Origin: Rotaria socialis
Taxonomy: Eukaryota > Rotifera > Eurotatoria > Philodinida > Philodinidae
DNA length: 64,000 bases
Direction of reading: 5' to 3'
Assembly (NCBI GenBank): GCA_905331475.1
Contig: CAJNYU010003520.1
Span: forward strand, 1-64,000
Shown here: in pieces, positions 39,959 through 51,799 of the stretch
Layout: the number at the start of each line of letters is the position of its first letter
How positions within the stretch are numbered: the stretch's first letter is position 1
The notes under the pieces: generated by a model
What the model saw: only the letters and a program-made list of their open reading frames with translations
The model's database searches: none
Told to the model about the DNA's origin: nothing
Translations under genes and position numbers: made by a program

Positions 39959-42900
39959 GTTTAGACACACGAATATTAGTTCTATGATGATTTATAACAC
40001 TGTAAGTGTATTTGTATGAACCATTTTATTCAATGAATCTAATATTCGATTGAAATTCTCTTTTTATGTAATCATGCTCTGTACGATGGCGCATTTAGAG
40101 AATTGGAGAGTAGTATCGGTCCCGGTCCCGATGGGATTAAAATCGCGACCGGGACTGATAGGTTTTGCTAAACTGGTCCAAACACATTTTCGGATCAAGG
40201 ACTTTTGTTCAATTTTTGTTTTGTTTATTAGTTTATTCTGAGTAAGAATCAGTAAGCCAAGCCTTCTATTTAGTATAATTCTGATAACATTGTAGATCTG
40301 TTTATTTACTATTTTCAATCTCTGGAATATTTTCGAGATTCGAAACAAAACAAATTAGCAATTATTATGCAGATACTCAATTTGATACCATTGAAGGTCA
40401 CTCATTTAGAAGTTGCATTTTTTTTAGGAATAGTGAACTTTGAGAAAATATTGATTTTCTATTTTTTTTCATTCCGATACATTTACATAAAGATATGCTC
40501 ATTTTACTGATTTTTCTAGAAGCGAAATCAGGACTATCAGTGACAAAAAAATATAATTAGAAGCTGAACCAAAAAAAGTGGTGCCGCAGTTTTTTAGACG
40601 TCTTATAATAGCTTTCGAGGCGAACATATTTTTATCATTCAAAATAGTGACATTTATTTTTCTGACATTTAAATAGACTATATACTCACGAACACGTATG
40701 AATGCGTTTCTTTTCATCTAACTTGATACGCATACGTTCAGGGTTTGTGATGCATTTTTGGGTATCTAATATGCACCATTTCCAGAGCATATGAGTGCTC
40801 TCATCTGATTACTAACGAGCTTGGCAATATTTTACAGTGTTTAGTCTTAAAAACAGATTATTAAAACTCTGCTATAGTGTTTATCATCTGTTGTTATTAT
40901 ATGATATATTCACTTCAATAGAACTGCGATTCCGTTCCTTGAATAAAACTCGTTCGATAATATACGACGATGATTCCTGCAGAAAAAAAGGCAGAGACTT
41001 TTCTATCAAACCAAATCAATTCTTTTATTGGAATATAGTTTAATAATACTAGAAGCCTGTACTTTACCTTGGTTAGTGTATAAATTTGGTTGAACTTGAT
41101 AATAGGTCTTATGATTTTTGTTTTCACTCGCCAGCCTAAAAAAATATGCAATGGTATTTTACATACATTGAGATGTTTTTATGATAATTCTTAAATTCTA
41201 AATTGTATTAAATAAAAGGCATATTTACGTCATGGATGATTCAGTGATATGTTGTGGTACTCTAAACAAGGACGCTATGCGTTTTGTGTAACTAAGAGTC
41301 ATAATATAATTCAGTACTTTATAAAAATTAAACTCCTTATTAAATCATGATGCTATATATGTATGTTTAGCTGTATATTCAAAATAATCCAGGTAAGAAT
41401 TTTAAGAGAGTGTTTGCATGTAATGCAAGTAATCAGATTTAACATAAGTCCGGAGAATGCATATGAATGGTAAAATAACTGCGAACTGTGGATTACAGTT
41501 CAATACGTTGGTTCAATTAATGCGGACTAAAGAGCATACGAGGTAAATATATATGTGTACGTGTGAGTGTGTGAGAATTTCAGTGTGGTTTGAATAAAAA
41601 CTTTACAACTATACCAATCCTCAACCCTAGTAAGGGATCTGACAAAGTTAAATTAAAATATCTTTTCTGCGCAGCCAATTTTTCCATTATGCCGCATTAT
41701 GGTAGTTTTCAAAGCGAATTTCTTTTGTCGTCATGCAGAAGATAACATGTACTTTTCTGATGTCTAGACAGGATAGTAATTAAAAATACGAGCGGATGCG
41801 CTGCCTTTTATCAAAATTTATATGAATACGCTCATGGCTCTTTAATGAATTTAAAATACATGACTTTAGATTATCAGGCTCACTACTATGGACATACTGC
41901 TTGTTATAGTGTGTGCTTGTATAGTTGAATTCATATCAATGGGCTTGAAAATATATTAGAATACTAAGCGATCGATAATAGAAATGATTAGATTTCCGTG
42001 ATCATATTGACCATATGTTTTCATTTGATGACATATTCACTGCAATCACACACAAATTCTACCATTTGAGTAAAATTCATAAGATGTTATTCAATCTAAA
42101 TTTCTCGAGATCTATAGATAGACCGTTTATTACCATATGAGTAATTTCTTGTATGAAAATTACTCATTTGTGTCGAAATAAAACTGTATTTCATCTTAAT
42201 CAATTCATAAAATTGACTGAACCTGAACGCAACTTATTTTCCTTTTATTTTCGTTTGTTAGTCTGCCTCAAATTACAAATGCAACATCAAACACATGTCT
42301 TTAGACTTTTTTTTTTATAATAGCCATTATACATTGTAAGTTACGATAAATGAAAAAGTCTTAATATACCTTTTAACGGATTACCGAATAGTCTATACAT
42401 TTACTTTACACAACAAGCTAATAAAATTCATGAAATCAATAGTCACAATATAAATTAGAGCTATATAAATTCATTGTCCTTGTTAAACGACCATGCTATA
42501 GACGTTAAAGTCATGTATGTGTTCACATACTATAGCTTTCATCCTTGAAGTATCCCACTGATCATGGAACTGTTCTGGATGGCAAATCAGAAACAGAATG
42601 AAGAATAAATGTTTGAAAAACAAATATTCACCGTGAACCCAATCAGTTTGAAATCTATGATAAATTATTGAACCAGACTCTCTCTTTTCTACTTAATGAG
42701 TCTTATTCCCATTTTGCTTGTGTCGCGGCATGCATCTGTGGCCAACGCTTCAGCAATTTGTGGCCAAAGATAGAAATGGGAATAAGACTCGTTACAAGTG
42801 ATGACACAGAAGTATATTTAAGAATTAACACAATTATAAAAATCCCTATGATAATAATTCAATGCTTGGAATAGTTTGAAAGTTACTCAGGAACATTTAC

Positions 42901-43545
42901 AAGAAAATAAAATAGTATTTAAAAAAAATCTACGATCATACCTAGAATAATCTTAATACCAACGAGAGAAATCTAATATATGAAAAAAATATGGAAGTTT
43001 TATCAACATTGAATATCAATAGAGCAAAACAATAAAAAATACAACGTTTCAATAGTGTCTAAACATACATACGAAAAGGCTAATTAAGAATTAGATAGAT
43101 TTCTATCGATTAATGAAAACATACAAAGACGAAGAATAGCAAAAAAAAGGGAAATAAATATAATCAAGGTCAAGTTTTGAAAGACATATTCTCGAAGAGT
43201 GTCGGATTATCAGTCAGGGACATGATGTCATTATAGCATTGATAGTATGTTGGCCATTGACATCCATCTTTCGAATGGTTCAACACAAAACCAAACTGGT
43301 GCGTACTACTAGTATAAGAAACAGTAATTTCTTTTATGGCTTAACATTTTACTTTGATAGATATGTCGTAAATTTATTGTTTGAATATTATTCTAAAATA
43401 AGCACATAAGCTAAGTAAGTAATTTAAGTCTTTAGAATCGTTGCAATGCCAGTATTGTTGTTATTGTGAGCAAATATCTAGTAATTATGATTGTAATTTG
43501 TTGAAACTTCTATGCATCCTAATCGATACAATCTGAGACCCATAA
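39959..43545. other. Long gene-poor stretch with two short fold-backs
   Basis: ATCGGTCCCGGTC at 40115-40127 pairs with GACCGGGACTGAT at 40147-40159 (12 of 13), a GC-rich island in AT-rich DNA. AATGAGTCTTATTCCCATTT at 42695-42714 pairs with 42774-42793 (19 of 20) around a 59-nt loop. ORFs here (40064-40348 minus, 42668-42874 plus and others) look like chance frames. No gene is called. Confidence 0.55.
42695..42793. repeat. Hairpin with 20-bp arms
   Basis: Arms match at 19 of 20 positions. The loop holds two TGTGGCCAA words (42737 and 42760). Unknown function; a small fold-back remnant or a structured transcript. Confidence 0.65.
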
Positions 43546-45204
43546 CTAAATTTGTTTATTTCTAAAGATGAATTCGAATTTATGACAGTTACCGAACACA
43601 TTTGCAATTCGAATTTCTTCGGCTCTTTCATAAACATTCACTGGACATCTTCGTTTGTTTCTGAAGATTCTTTGTAAAACTTCTCGGATTAGAACATTAT
43701 CGTCGTTGTAATACTCGTCGGGAATTATTAGTTTCCAAATATTTTCACCTGAAATACCTATTAAACTTTTCCATCCTCGTCTTGCATAGAGTGGCAACGA
43801 TAATCTAACATCATTTTCCAAGGTAAGCACTAATTTTGTATGTAAACCTCTCTCATTAAGGCCCCTTCTCGAAAAATTTTCTAACGTAATATCTAGTAAA
43901 TTTTTAATATTATGAGGTCTTAATATGCCATTTTTGTAGTCTTCAGTTATTTTAGGGCCTTGCTCAAATCCTGAATAAGGAATAGAATCAGATAAAAATT
44001 CTTCTTCTTCAATCAAGATATTATCGGTGGCTTCAAATGTCCATATGGCATCATAAATATTTTTATGATAATAACCATTTCGACCATCTGTATCTTGACC
44101 TTGAACACGTAATTGTCGATTATTTTGTCCCCATCCAATTTGAAGTAACGCTATATTTTTTGTTAAACGAGCCTTTCCAGAAAGAGTGATACTTGGTTGC
44201 TGAATCCAATCTTCTGATGGTATATAACGTATCATTGCTAGTCGATTTTTTCTATTATATGTTGCTTTTAATGCTGGATTTGAGCCAATACTATCAAAAT
44301 CAGCAAAACGTGTATATACTTTATTAATTTCTTGGCCGAATTCATTGCGTGCTCGTTGTATAACCATTATAGTTGAGGCACTTGCTGCTAATGTTTCAGC
44401 TTTAAATCGACCATCTTCTGGTCCAGTTAATTCATTTTCGAATTTATTGTGTAACCATGGATCTGCAAAAAAGATTCGTGTACCATCATCATTGAGCATA
44501 TAGATTGATGTTACACCGACATACGGATCGGGATGTTTTTTTCCATTCATATCAGTGTAATACATTGTATCAGGGCCTTTATGAGATATCGCAATACTTC
44601 TCGCATTTGGAATCGACCGTAAAATTGGATTTTTAAAGAGATTCACAAGTAAAGAAACACCTTCCATTCCAAACCAATTTTCTCTCCAATTCACAGTTGA
44701 TCGAAGTATTCTCCATTGTGGACGTATAAAAGAAACTTGACAAATAACTTTGTTGGTTTTCCCATAATGAATAGTTTGATTTTGATCAACCGCGATAATA
44801 TTATCACCATCTGCACTTACAGATATTAACGGCGTTTTTTTCTTATTCGTATATCCATTATTAGCCAATAAATTCCAACGAGCATTCTCATGAGCAGCTA
44901 TCGGTTTAAACCATATTCTACCTTCGCGAACTGCATAAAAATATTTTGAATCCATTGCGTCAGTAGATTTACAAACGCATGGAGTAATTATTTCATTTGC
45001 ATCTTTTCTTTCGATTGGTCGGTTCCTCGTTCTTTCTTTGACGTAATCGTTCAAGCAAAATGTTATACGTTGAGATATATTGGAAAAGAATAATATTACT
45101 CTTGATATAGGCCCATATGCTTTCACACGTAGAATTTTACGTACAACTTCATCCTGTTTGGCATCAATTGGATATGGTCGCAAGCTATCTTCTTCACTTA
45201 ACAT
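43546..45204 (-). CDS. Large intronless ORF, predicted beta-propeller-like protein of unknown function
   Basis: An uninterrupted 552-codon frame in DNA where other genes of this size carry many introns. No signal peptide or membrane helix is present. Residues of about 90-330 show repeated blade-like units (YFYAVREGRIWFKPI; LISVSADGDNIIAVD; ARSIAISHKGPDTMYYTD; SIYMLNDDGTRIFFADPW; VYTRFADFDSIGSNP), suggesting a propeller. Residues of about 340-480 are beta-rich with Trp-Gly motifs. I do not recognise a named family. Single-exon structure and this style are typical of genes bdelloids acquired from bacteria or fungi (inference). Flanks of several kb are gene-free. The start Met at 45204 is the first in frame. 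Confidence 0.75.
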   Translation of the reverse strand: MLSEEDSLRPYPIDAKQDEVVRKILRVKAYGPISRVILFFSNISQRITFCLNDYVKERTRNRPIERKDANEIITPCVCKSTDAMDSKYFYAVREGRIWFKPIAAHENARWNLLANNGYTNKKKTPLISVSADGDNIIAVDQNQTIHYGKTNKVICQVSFIRPQWRILRSTVNWRENWFGMEGVSLLVNLFKNPILRSIPNARSIAISHKGPDTMYYTDMNGKKHPDPYVGVTSIYMLNDDGTRIFFADPWLHNKFENELTGPEDGRFKAETLAASASTIMVIQRARNEFGQEINKVYTRFADFDSIGSNPALKATYNRKNRLAMIRYIPSEDWIQQPSITLSGKARLTKNIALLQIGWGQNNRQLRVQGQDTDGRNGYYHKNIYDAIWTFEATDNILIEEEEFLSDSIPYSGFEQGPKITEDYKNGILRPHNIKNLLDITLENFSRRGLNERGLHTKLVLTLENDVRLSLPLYARRGWKSLIGISGENIWKLIIPDEYYNDDNVLIREVLQRIFRNKRRCPVNVYERAEEIRIANVFGNCHKFEFIFRNKQI

Positions 45205-48200
45205 ATTTATATTTAATCAAATGACATTAAACTCAAATGAGCTTTATCTAGAATATAAACATGATTGTATTAATATGAATGATTTTTATGCTTAGAAGAA
45301 TCATATTTTGTATAAACAAATAACGAGATGTATCACGCACGAGTCAAGATAGAGCGTTTTATAAATTCATCAAAATCATAATTTGAATAGGCTGCCTAGT
45401 CAAAATACGACTTCTACGAGGTTTTCTGAACTTGAATGCTAGACGACTAATAGCTTAGACAATAAGATATTAATTCATAAAGCAGACATATGATTTAGTT
45501 AACATCAACGTCTTCCATGTATTATTTAGGCCTCTGTAATCGCGAAAAAAGTCAAGTTTTTTAATCGAATATAATTTCTGCCAAAAGAACCTTTATTTGA
45601 TTATCAGTGAAATTCATATCCAACAATCAGATTTTCAACAGTATAATGCTAAATTCAATAGATATGGATGAGAATTTTTGGAGTTGATTTATTTTTAATA
45701 TAAACTCAGAAATTCACTACTACAAAAGCTAAGGGCTCCGATTAAAGCAAAGTTTTACATTTGGGATCTGTTTGATTTAGACTATAGCAAAAATTCACTC
45801 GAATGCGCATCGTATTGATTATGAAATCCTTTTCCTCATTGGAACAATTAGACGCTGAAAACATTGAAAAAATCATGTTTTTTCCCTCGATATCTTGCAA
45901 ATAACAAAGCAATATTAAAGCTAACCGATTGAGTTCAATAATACTCTGTCAATCAATAATCGAACGCGATGAAGACATTCTATGTTGTTAATCCTCGAAG
46001 GTAACTTTTGATCTTAGTTGTTTTAGATATTTTCTTAGTCATAGGAAAGCCTAATTTTATGAAAATGACATCGATTGCTATAAGAAAAATTATTATTTAC
46101 CTGCTATATCAGTTGTTATGATTCAGCAAATCTTGAAATAAATTCAACCTTGTTATTAATAATATTCCAAGGCTTTCATCTATATTTCATTATCGTGCGC
46201 ACATTAGTCAATATTATTTTTAATGTTGATCAATAAGAAATTATATATATATACAGTGCACGATGCTTAGCGTTACAAGCGATAAAAACAAAGTTCACAC
46301 AGGTTTTGTTTTAAATACTGTCAAATAAAATCCTGCAACAGACGATTGACAACAAATGATTCACTGGCAATGAAATACTTCTCTTTGACGAAGCGAAAGT
46401 AGCAACATAAAGTTACGTCGGCCTCACCTGTACATAATTTCACGTTTAAAGAAAAGAAAACCTGGTTACCACAAGGCAACTCATGAAGCAACACTGTTAT
46501 GCATTTTTCTTTTCGCTGCAATTATGAAAAAAATACGATATGATGGCGAAATCTTACCAATGTTAATAAAAGCAAGGACGTTCTACCTTGAAAGCATGCT
46601 TAGAGTCTGTTATGTGCGAACGAATTTCACGAAATCTGAGTACCATATAAAAACAAAATTGCTAGTATTGTTCCACAGAAACATACCAATATGACTTTTT
46701 TCAAAAATAAAATCCCTTTTCCTTAGAAAATTTTCGATTAAAACTGTTCTAGTTCTACATATTGATTATAAAATAAGTTTTGCCTTCAAGACATTGGTAT
46801 TCATTACTCATAGGTGATATTACAGTTCTCTTTTAAATCGGCTAGGATCATAATTAGATTCATAGCCCTCTACTGTATAACGCTGATTATCCAAAGTTGA
46901 CTTCAATTCTTTTCTCAAATGAGCTATATAGAAGTTCAATGCCATACCGCAGACCTATTAGGAATTTACTCAGCGAAATATCGATGAATTTGCCGATATT
47001 CCCTACAGCTAAAGACGATCACGTAAATAAAAATAATAATCTCTATTCAAACGATTCTAAGATTTAATTTTTTTAACATAATTCTCTCGTAGAATGAATT
47101 GTATCACGAGAGCTTCTATCAATCAGCACACACACTTCATGCAAAAAAGAATCGATCTTTTTATTGGTTACCTGTTTCTATCCAATCCTGGTACTACAGG
47201 TTACAACACTAGAAATCGTGATTTGGCCCTATTCTTGTCACGTGAAAAACTGAACACTCAAATCCTTTTTTATTTCAACATAATGCACTATTCCAGCACA
47301 ATTACCTGCTCATCTTTGAGAGTTCATCTATTGCCTCGCAAATAGTTTAGATTGTGGATACAAGCATGAAGCCGAAGAACACAGGAAGAATCTATATCGG
47401 ACGATGACTTTAACATTCCTATGACTTGCTTCTCGTCATATAAATGTACGAAAAAATGATTAAAAAAGCGTTTCTTGTCTACTAGAAATTGTTCTCTTAT
47501 CATCCGTTTCTTATTTCAAAAAACATATTTGGGGCTAGTGACTTGTGAGACTTTCCTTTATAGGTTTTCTTGGTTCTTCTGTTTTGAGATATCCATGATG
47601 CTAAAACAAGTTTGAATAAAACTAACAGTTTTCATGGAAATAACCATGTTTTGATAGAACAAGAATATATTTTATTTTTTCAAAAATATTTTTCAGAGAA
47701 AGATGTGAGTTAGGATTAATCGATTATTCATACACACTTGCATACCTTCATGCTTATACTTATTTAGACAAAAGACTTCTGAAAACTGAAAATTCTTCAA
47801 GAGATTCATTGAGGAGAAGCTATCTACAAGTAAGTAATCAGCTGACTTGTACAGCATACCGGCTGTAATATTTCGTATTTTGAAAACCTGATTTTGTTTT
47901 ATCGTGTGAAATTGTTTCTTTAGTCAAATATAGCCATTTTCCAACTAAATGAAACCTTAAAATTGGTTCTACATACCACATCAACCTAAAAATCTTTAAT
48001 TCTATACTTGTTCATTAGAAACGCATTTGACCTTTCTACAGAGATAGAAGACGTTTTTAATACTCGTATGTCTATAGTTTAGCTTGAATTTCAATGACTA
48101 ATCACATCGATTTGTTCTCTTCTGCCAACGTGTTCTTCATACACGTCCATTTATTATTGTCATCGTGTCGTCATAGATAAAATATTTACCTCTCTATCGT

Positions 48201-48297
48201 TATCATGCTTTTTGTTTTGATGGATTTCAGATCAATATAAAAACTGACATTTAAATATCATTGTAGTCATAGCCATTTTTACACTGCAATACACAGA
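45205..48297. other. Long gene-free stretch
   Basis: AT-rich with only chance ORFs (45080-45295, 46321-46521, 47094-47345). No repeat, RNA gene or element was recognised. Confidence 0.55.
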
Positions 48298-49185
48298 ATG
48301 ACAGAACATAAACGTCTTGATGCCGAAGATTTTAGTAATGTATGGAAAGATAATCAAAATACACTGGCATCCGGATTAAAACTTGATCTTGTTGAACATT
48401 TATTACGTCAACGTTTATCTAAAGAGTTAGTTGATGCAAAGCAACGTCTTATTGAAACTATGAAATTTGATCAGTTTGATAATTCACAAGAAATTAAAAT
48501 TCTTGATGTTGGATGTGGTTTAGGTATTGATTTAATGTTAGTAGCCGACGAAGCTATTCGTTTAGGAAAAACTGTTGCAATCATCGGTTTAGATCAAAAT
48601 TCAACCATGATAGAGGAAGCAAAGAAATTAATAGATAATCAAAAGAATCGTTTATCATCAAATATATCGATTCAGCTTATCCATGGTGATCTTCTTCAAA
48701 TGGAATTTCATGATGACACTTTTGATATTGTTCGTGCTGATCTTACACTTCAACATGTAGATCTTCCAAAAGCTTTAGTGGAAATTAGACGAGTATTAAA
48801 AGTTCATGGCCGATTAATTGTATTAGAAGCTGGTGCTGATAATATATATAGTTCTGATGAAGTTATGTTAAAAACATATGATGCTATTATACCAGATAGA
48901 CGCGATGGTGGAACTGCTATTCGTCTACAATTTATGTTACCAAAAGTGAATTTCGAGATAAAAAGCACAACTCCAATAGGCTTTCTTAATTCCGGTGAAT
49001 TTTTGGCAAGTCAAGATAAAGATTGGATTAAAATTCGAGGAATGGGAGAAATTATGGTTGCGAAAGGTGTTTTATCCAAAGAGAAAAGTGAAGACTTTCA
49101 AAAACGATACATTGAAGCTTGTGAAACTAATCAAATCGTTACAGCTGCCATTATATTTATTATTGAAGCTGCTAAATTCAAATAA
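48298..49185 (+). CDS. Class I SAM-dependent methyltransferase, intronless
   Basis: 295 aa in a single exon. Motif I ILDVGCGLGID is at about residues 68-78. Motif II is GLDQNSTMIEEAK (acidic residue binding the SAM ribose). HGDLLQMEFHDDTFDIV and LQHVDLPKALVEIRRVLK are motifs IV/V, and GRLIVLEAG is motif VI of the Methyltransf_11/25 type. The C-terminal 90 residues form a helical lid that would set specificity. The substrate is unknown. No signal peptide, so cytosolic. The start at 48298 leaves a normal 60-residue N-terminal helix region. An AATAAA lies at 49272-49277. The bacterial-type domain without introns suggests horizontal origin, though intronless methyltransferases also occur natively. 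Confidence 0.85.
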   Translation: MTEHKRLDAEDFSNVWKDNQNTLASGLKLDLVEHLLRQRLSKELVDAKQRLIETMKFDQFDNSQEIKILDVGCGLGIDLMLVADEAIRLGKTVAIIGLDQNSTMIEEAKKLIDNQKNRLSSNISIQLIHGDLLQMEFHDDTFDIVRADLTLQHVDLPKALVEIRRVLKVHGRLIVLEAGADNIYSSDEVMLKTYDAIIPDRRDGGTAIRLQFMLPKVNFEIKSTTPIGFLNSGEFLASQDKDWIKIRGMGEIMVAKGVLSKEKSEDFQKRYIEACETNQIVTAAIIFIIEAAKFK

Positions 49186-50268
49186 AGACGAACCTTTTTT
49201 CGCACAGCTCCTTCGCTACTAAAATGTGAAATCATTAATTTCTGTTTTTTAGCTACAATATACATGGACAAAATAAATCAATTGAAACATTTCTAATAAG
49301 GGATACTTTTTTTCTTAGGCGAATCGATTGCCAGCCAAATAAACTGCTCTATCCTGTTTTTCCACCGTGAAAATAAATGTTGTTTCCTTCGTTTTTATTT
49401 TCTATCTTTGGTTGTTTCGCTCTTCTTAGACTTCTATTATTTCAAGTTTCTATGTTTGGATTTAACTGTGGATCTTGATAATATTGAAAACGTGTATACT
49501 ACTTTTGCGAAGTTATAATTTGATCGTTTCATACTTTGAATTTTGTTCATACAGTGGCTTGAGTAAAGCGATACATTAGCACTAATTATTCTTTATATCC
49601 AGCATATAAATTTTTAGCTGAACAAAAATCAGAAAATACGGTTGTTCGAACATTCAAAAGCTTGTTTTAGCTTTTCATGTATGTTCATCAAAGCTTTAAA
49701 AATTTTGCGGAACCAACTGAAATTTCGTTTCTAAAGAACTCTTGAAAATATTCTATTATAGTCATATGTGCGTATCTTTGCCAGTGTTCTATAGATATCA
49801 GTGATGATTTCCAATACTAGAAGATTTGATTCAGACGCGGCTATCCATTATTTTCTTTCTTATATCAAGAGGCACTCTTAAAACGTGATTGCATTGAAAT
49901 GTATAACATCAGACAAGTCTTCCTGAGAATGTTTTCATCCGTCGAAAAAATAGATGAACATTTTATTGGATAGGTAGTTGAAAGAAAACACAAAACAATC
50001 AAATCAACTATTAAGCAGAGAAAAATAAAAAGAATTTTTAGACCAATAAAACATGTTACTAGACAACAGTCCAATATATAGTAAAATCTGTTGTAATAAA
50101 AGCCCTAGACTGCATTTGTGTTGCATGATAAACTATAAAAGAAACTTCTAAAGATGATCATATTATTTATAAAATTTAATAAAAAGCTTCAGTGTCGTCG
50201 ATATTTAAACAACATCTGGAGACTTCTATAGACGTATGCTAGATTCTTATACCATCATTTTTTATGAA
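49186..50268. other. Intergenic stretch
   Basis: Contains the 3' flank of the methyltransferase. Only a low-complexity minus ORF (49865-50074) is present. No gene is called. Confidence 0.5.
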
Positions 50269-51382
50269 TCATGTACGTTCTAGTGCACAAGAATTTCTCA
50301 TCATAGGATGAATTCCATTATTGTTAAAAGCGTACTGTTTTTGAATCCACTTGGTTATTTCAATTTTAAGCTCGGGGAAAACCATAATCGGCACTAACGG
50401 AGAAAAAAGTATAGCAAGATAAATAAAACCAAACGAGACCCATTTAAACTCTGGCGCAATAGAAGTTTCAGTCGTTGAAATAATATCGATTCCAGAAATT
50501 AAGCTCACGGGTGACCATGAAATGCATTCTAATCCAGATACAAATACAAGTTGTCGAAGCATTTGATGCTTCTTTTTCCATATATGTTTACGTACCATTT
50601 GACGTTTATATTGATAGACTTGCACAATAAGAAAGACATTTGCAATTATTATAATTAACAATGGCCCAAATATACAAATAACCCAATTGATTATTCCTAT
50701 CGCTGATTCAAAAATATAACATACGCTACGACATCCCGCCATATTATAATCAAATTTATTTTTACATGCATAAAACATTGTAAAACTAAATGAATAAGAT
50801 ATGGAATAGTTGACAAGGAAAATCATTGGTATGTAATGTAAAATGATCTTATATCTAAACATATTTTATGTATTTCATTAGTTTTTAATCATTTGTTTTT
50901 TCGACATACCTATGTAAAGTTCTACTATGAAATATGAGTAAGTAACGTTCGATTGATAAAAAAGCATTTAATTGAAGTGAACACATGCAGAAAGCATTAA
51001 TTGCACTGAACCAACATTTACAGAGTATCTCAGAACGTAATGGTACTTGGCCAAGCTGAAGCGATGAAAGTGTTACCGGTAATTCACAAGTTGCCTTCAA
51101 TAAAAACAATACTTTCAACATGCTATGAACTGATTAGAAAATTAGTTACCTGCAGGAGATTAACAAAAAAAATGCACAGAATTACATGATTTTTAAGATG
51201 AGTTCGTATTTGTTGTTTTCGAATTGTAAAATAGAGTATACAGAACGAACAAACGATTGATGGTACAATTAAAATTATTAAAAATACAAAAAAATAATTC
51301 TTCGAGTAAATTCTGTATTTAAAATATTTAGTTGAATATTTGTATTATTATTATTATTATTCGTATCCGAAGATAGATTCAT
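50269..51382 (-). CDS. Rhodopsin-like GPCR with split gene and problematic N-terminus
   Basis: Exons 51150 upward, 51094-50910 and 50854-50269 join through two 55-nt introns. Helix 1-2 residues are LIILIVPSIVCSFCILYF and NHVILCIFFVNLLQ. Then come TCELPVTLSSLQLGQ, the helix 3 SIERYLLIFH (DRY variant), a basic third loop (KHIWKKKHQMLRQL), WSPVS in helix 6 and PLVPIMVFPELK in place of NPxxY. It is the same family as 8340-9320. The likely ATG at 51382 (opening MNLSSDTNNNNN) is not in frame with helix 1; the register changes by one base near a T-run at about 51285-51297. Either a homopolymer error or a young pseudogene explains this. Downstream exons are intact through the stop at 50269. Confidence 0.78.
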
Positions 51383-51696
51383 TTTTCTAGAATTTTTAAA
51401 AATTTATATGCAAACCTGTTGAAGAGAAAATATTTTTATGAAAATTTGCGAGTAATATTTAAAAGTGCGAGCACAAGTATATCATTATTATACTATGCAA
51501 GAAATTTTAAAGTTCTCGTTTTAGAATCTCGATATATCTGCATGGAAGGATATACTAGAAATAGAAAACATGAAAAATATTCCATAAGAAAAACTTATTT
51601 TTTATTACTTGAGAAGAGAAAAGAACATAGTAAGTTCTTGCCGAAAGAAATTACTACTGTATAGAAAGTAATTTTTATATGACAATAGCTTCTAAT
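51383..51696. other. Intergenic stretch
   Basis: A basic, low-complexity 81-codon plus ORF (51419-51664) has no features; not called. Confidence 0.5.
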
Positions 51697-51799
51697 TAGG
51701 GATGTAACAATACCATTTGGAGACACATAAAGATTGCCAATTTTCATTGTGAAAATTGGCAATCTTTATGTGTCTCCAAATGGTATTGTTACATCCCTA
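51697..51799. repeat. 103-bp perfect palindrome (50-bp arms, 3-nt loop)
   Basis: The left arm starting TAGGGATGTAACAATACC (51697-51746) is exactly complementary to the right arm ending GGTATTGTTACATCCCTA (51750-51799) around TTG. All 50 pairs match. TA sits at both outer edges. This fits a minimal palindromic MITE or a hairpin-RNA template. Its perfection implies recent origin or maintenance. Confidence 0.95.

Noticed and set aside
40064-40348. 94-codon minus ORF
   Set aside because: Crosses a GC-rich short hairpin (40115-40159); no domain.
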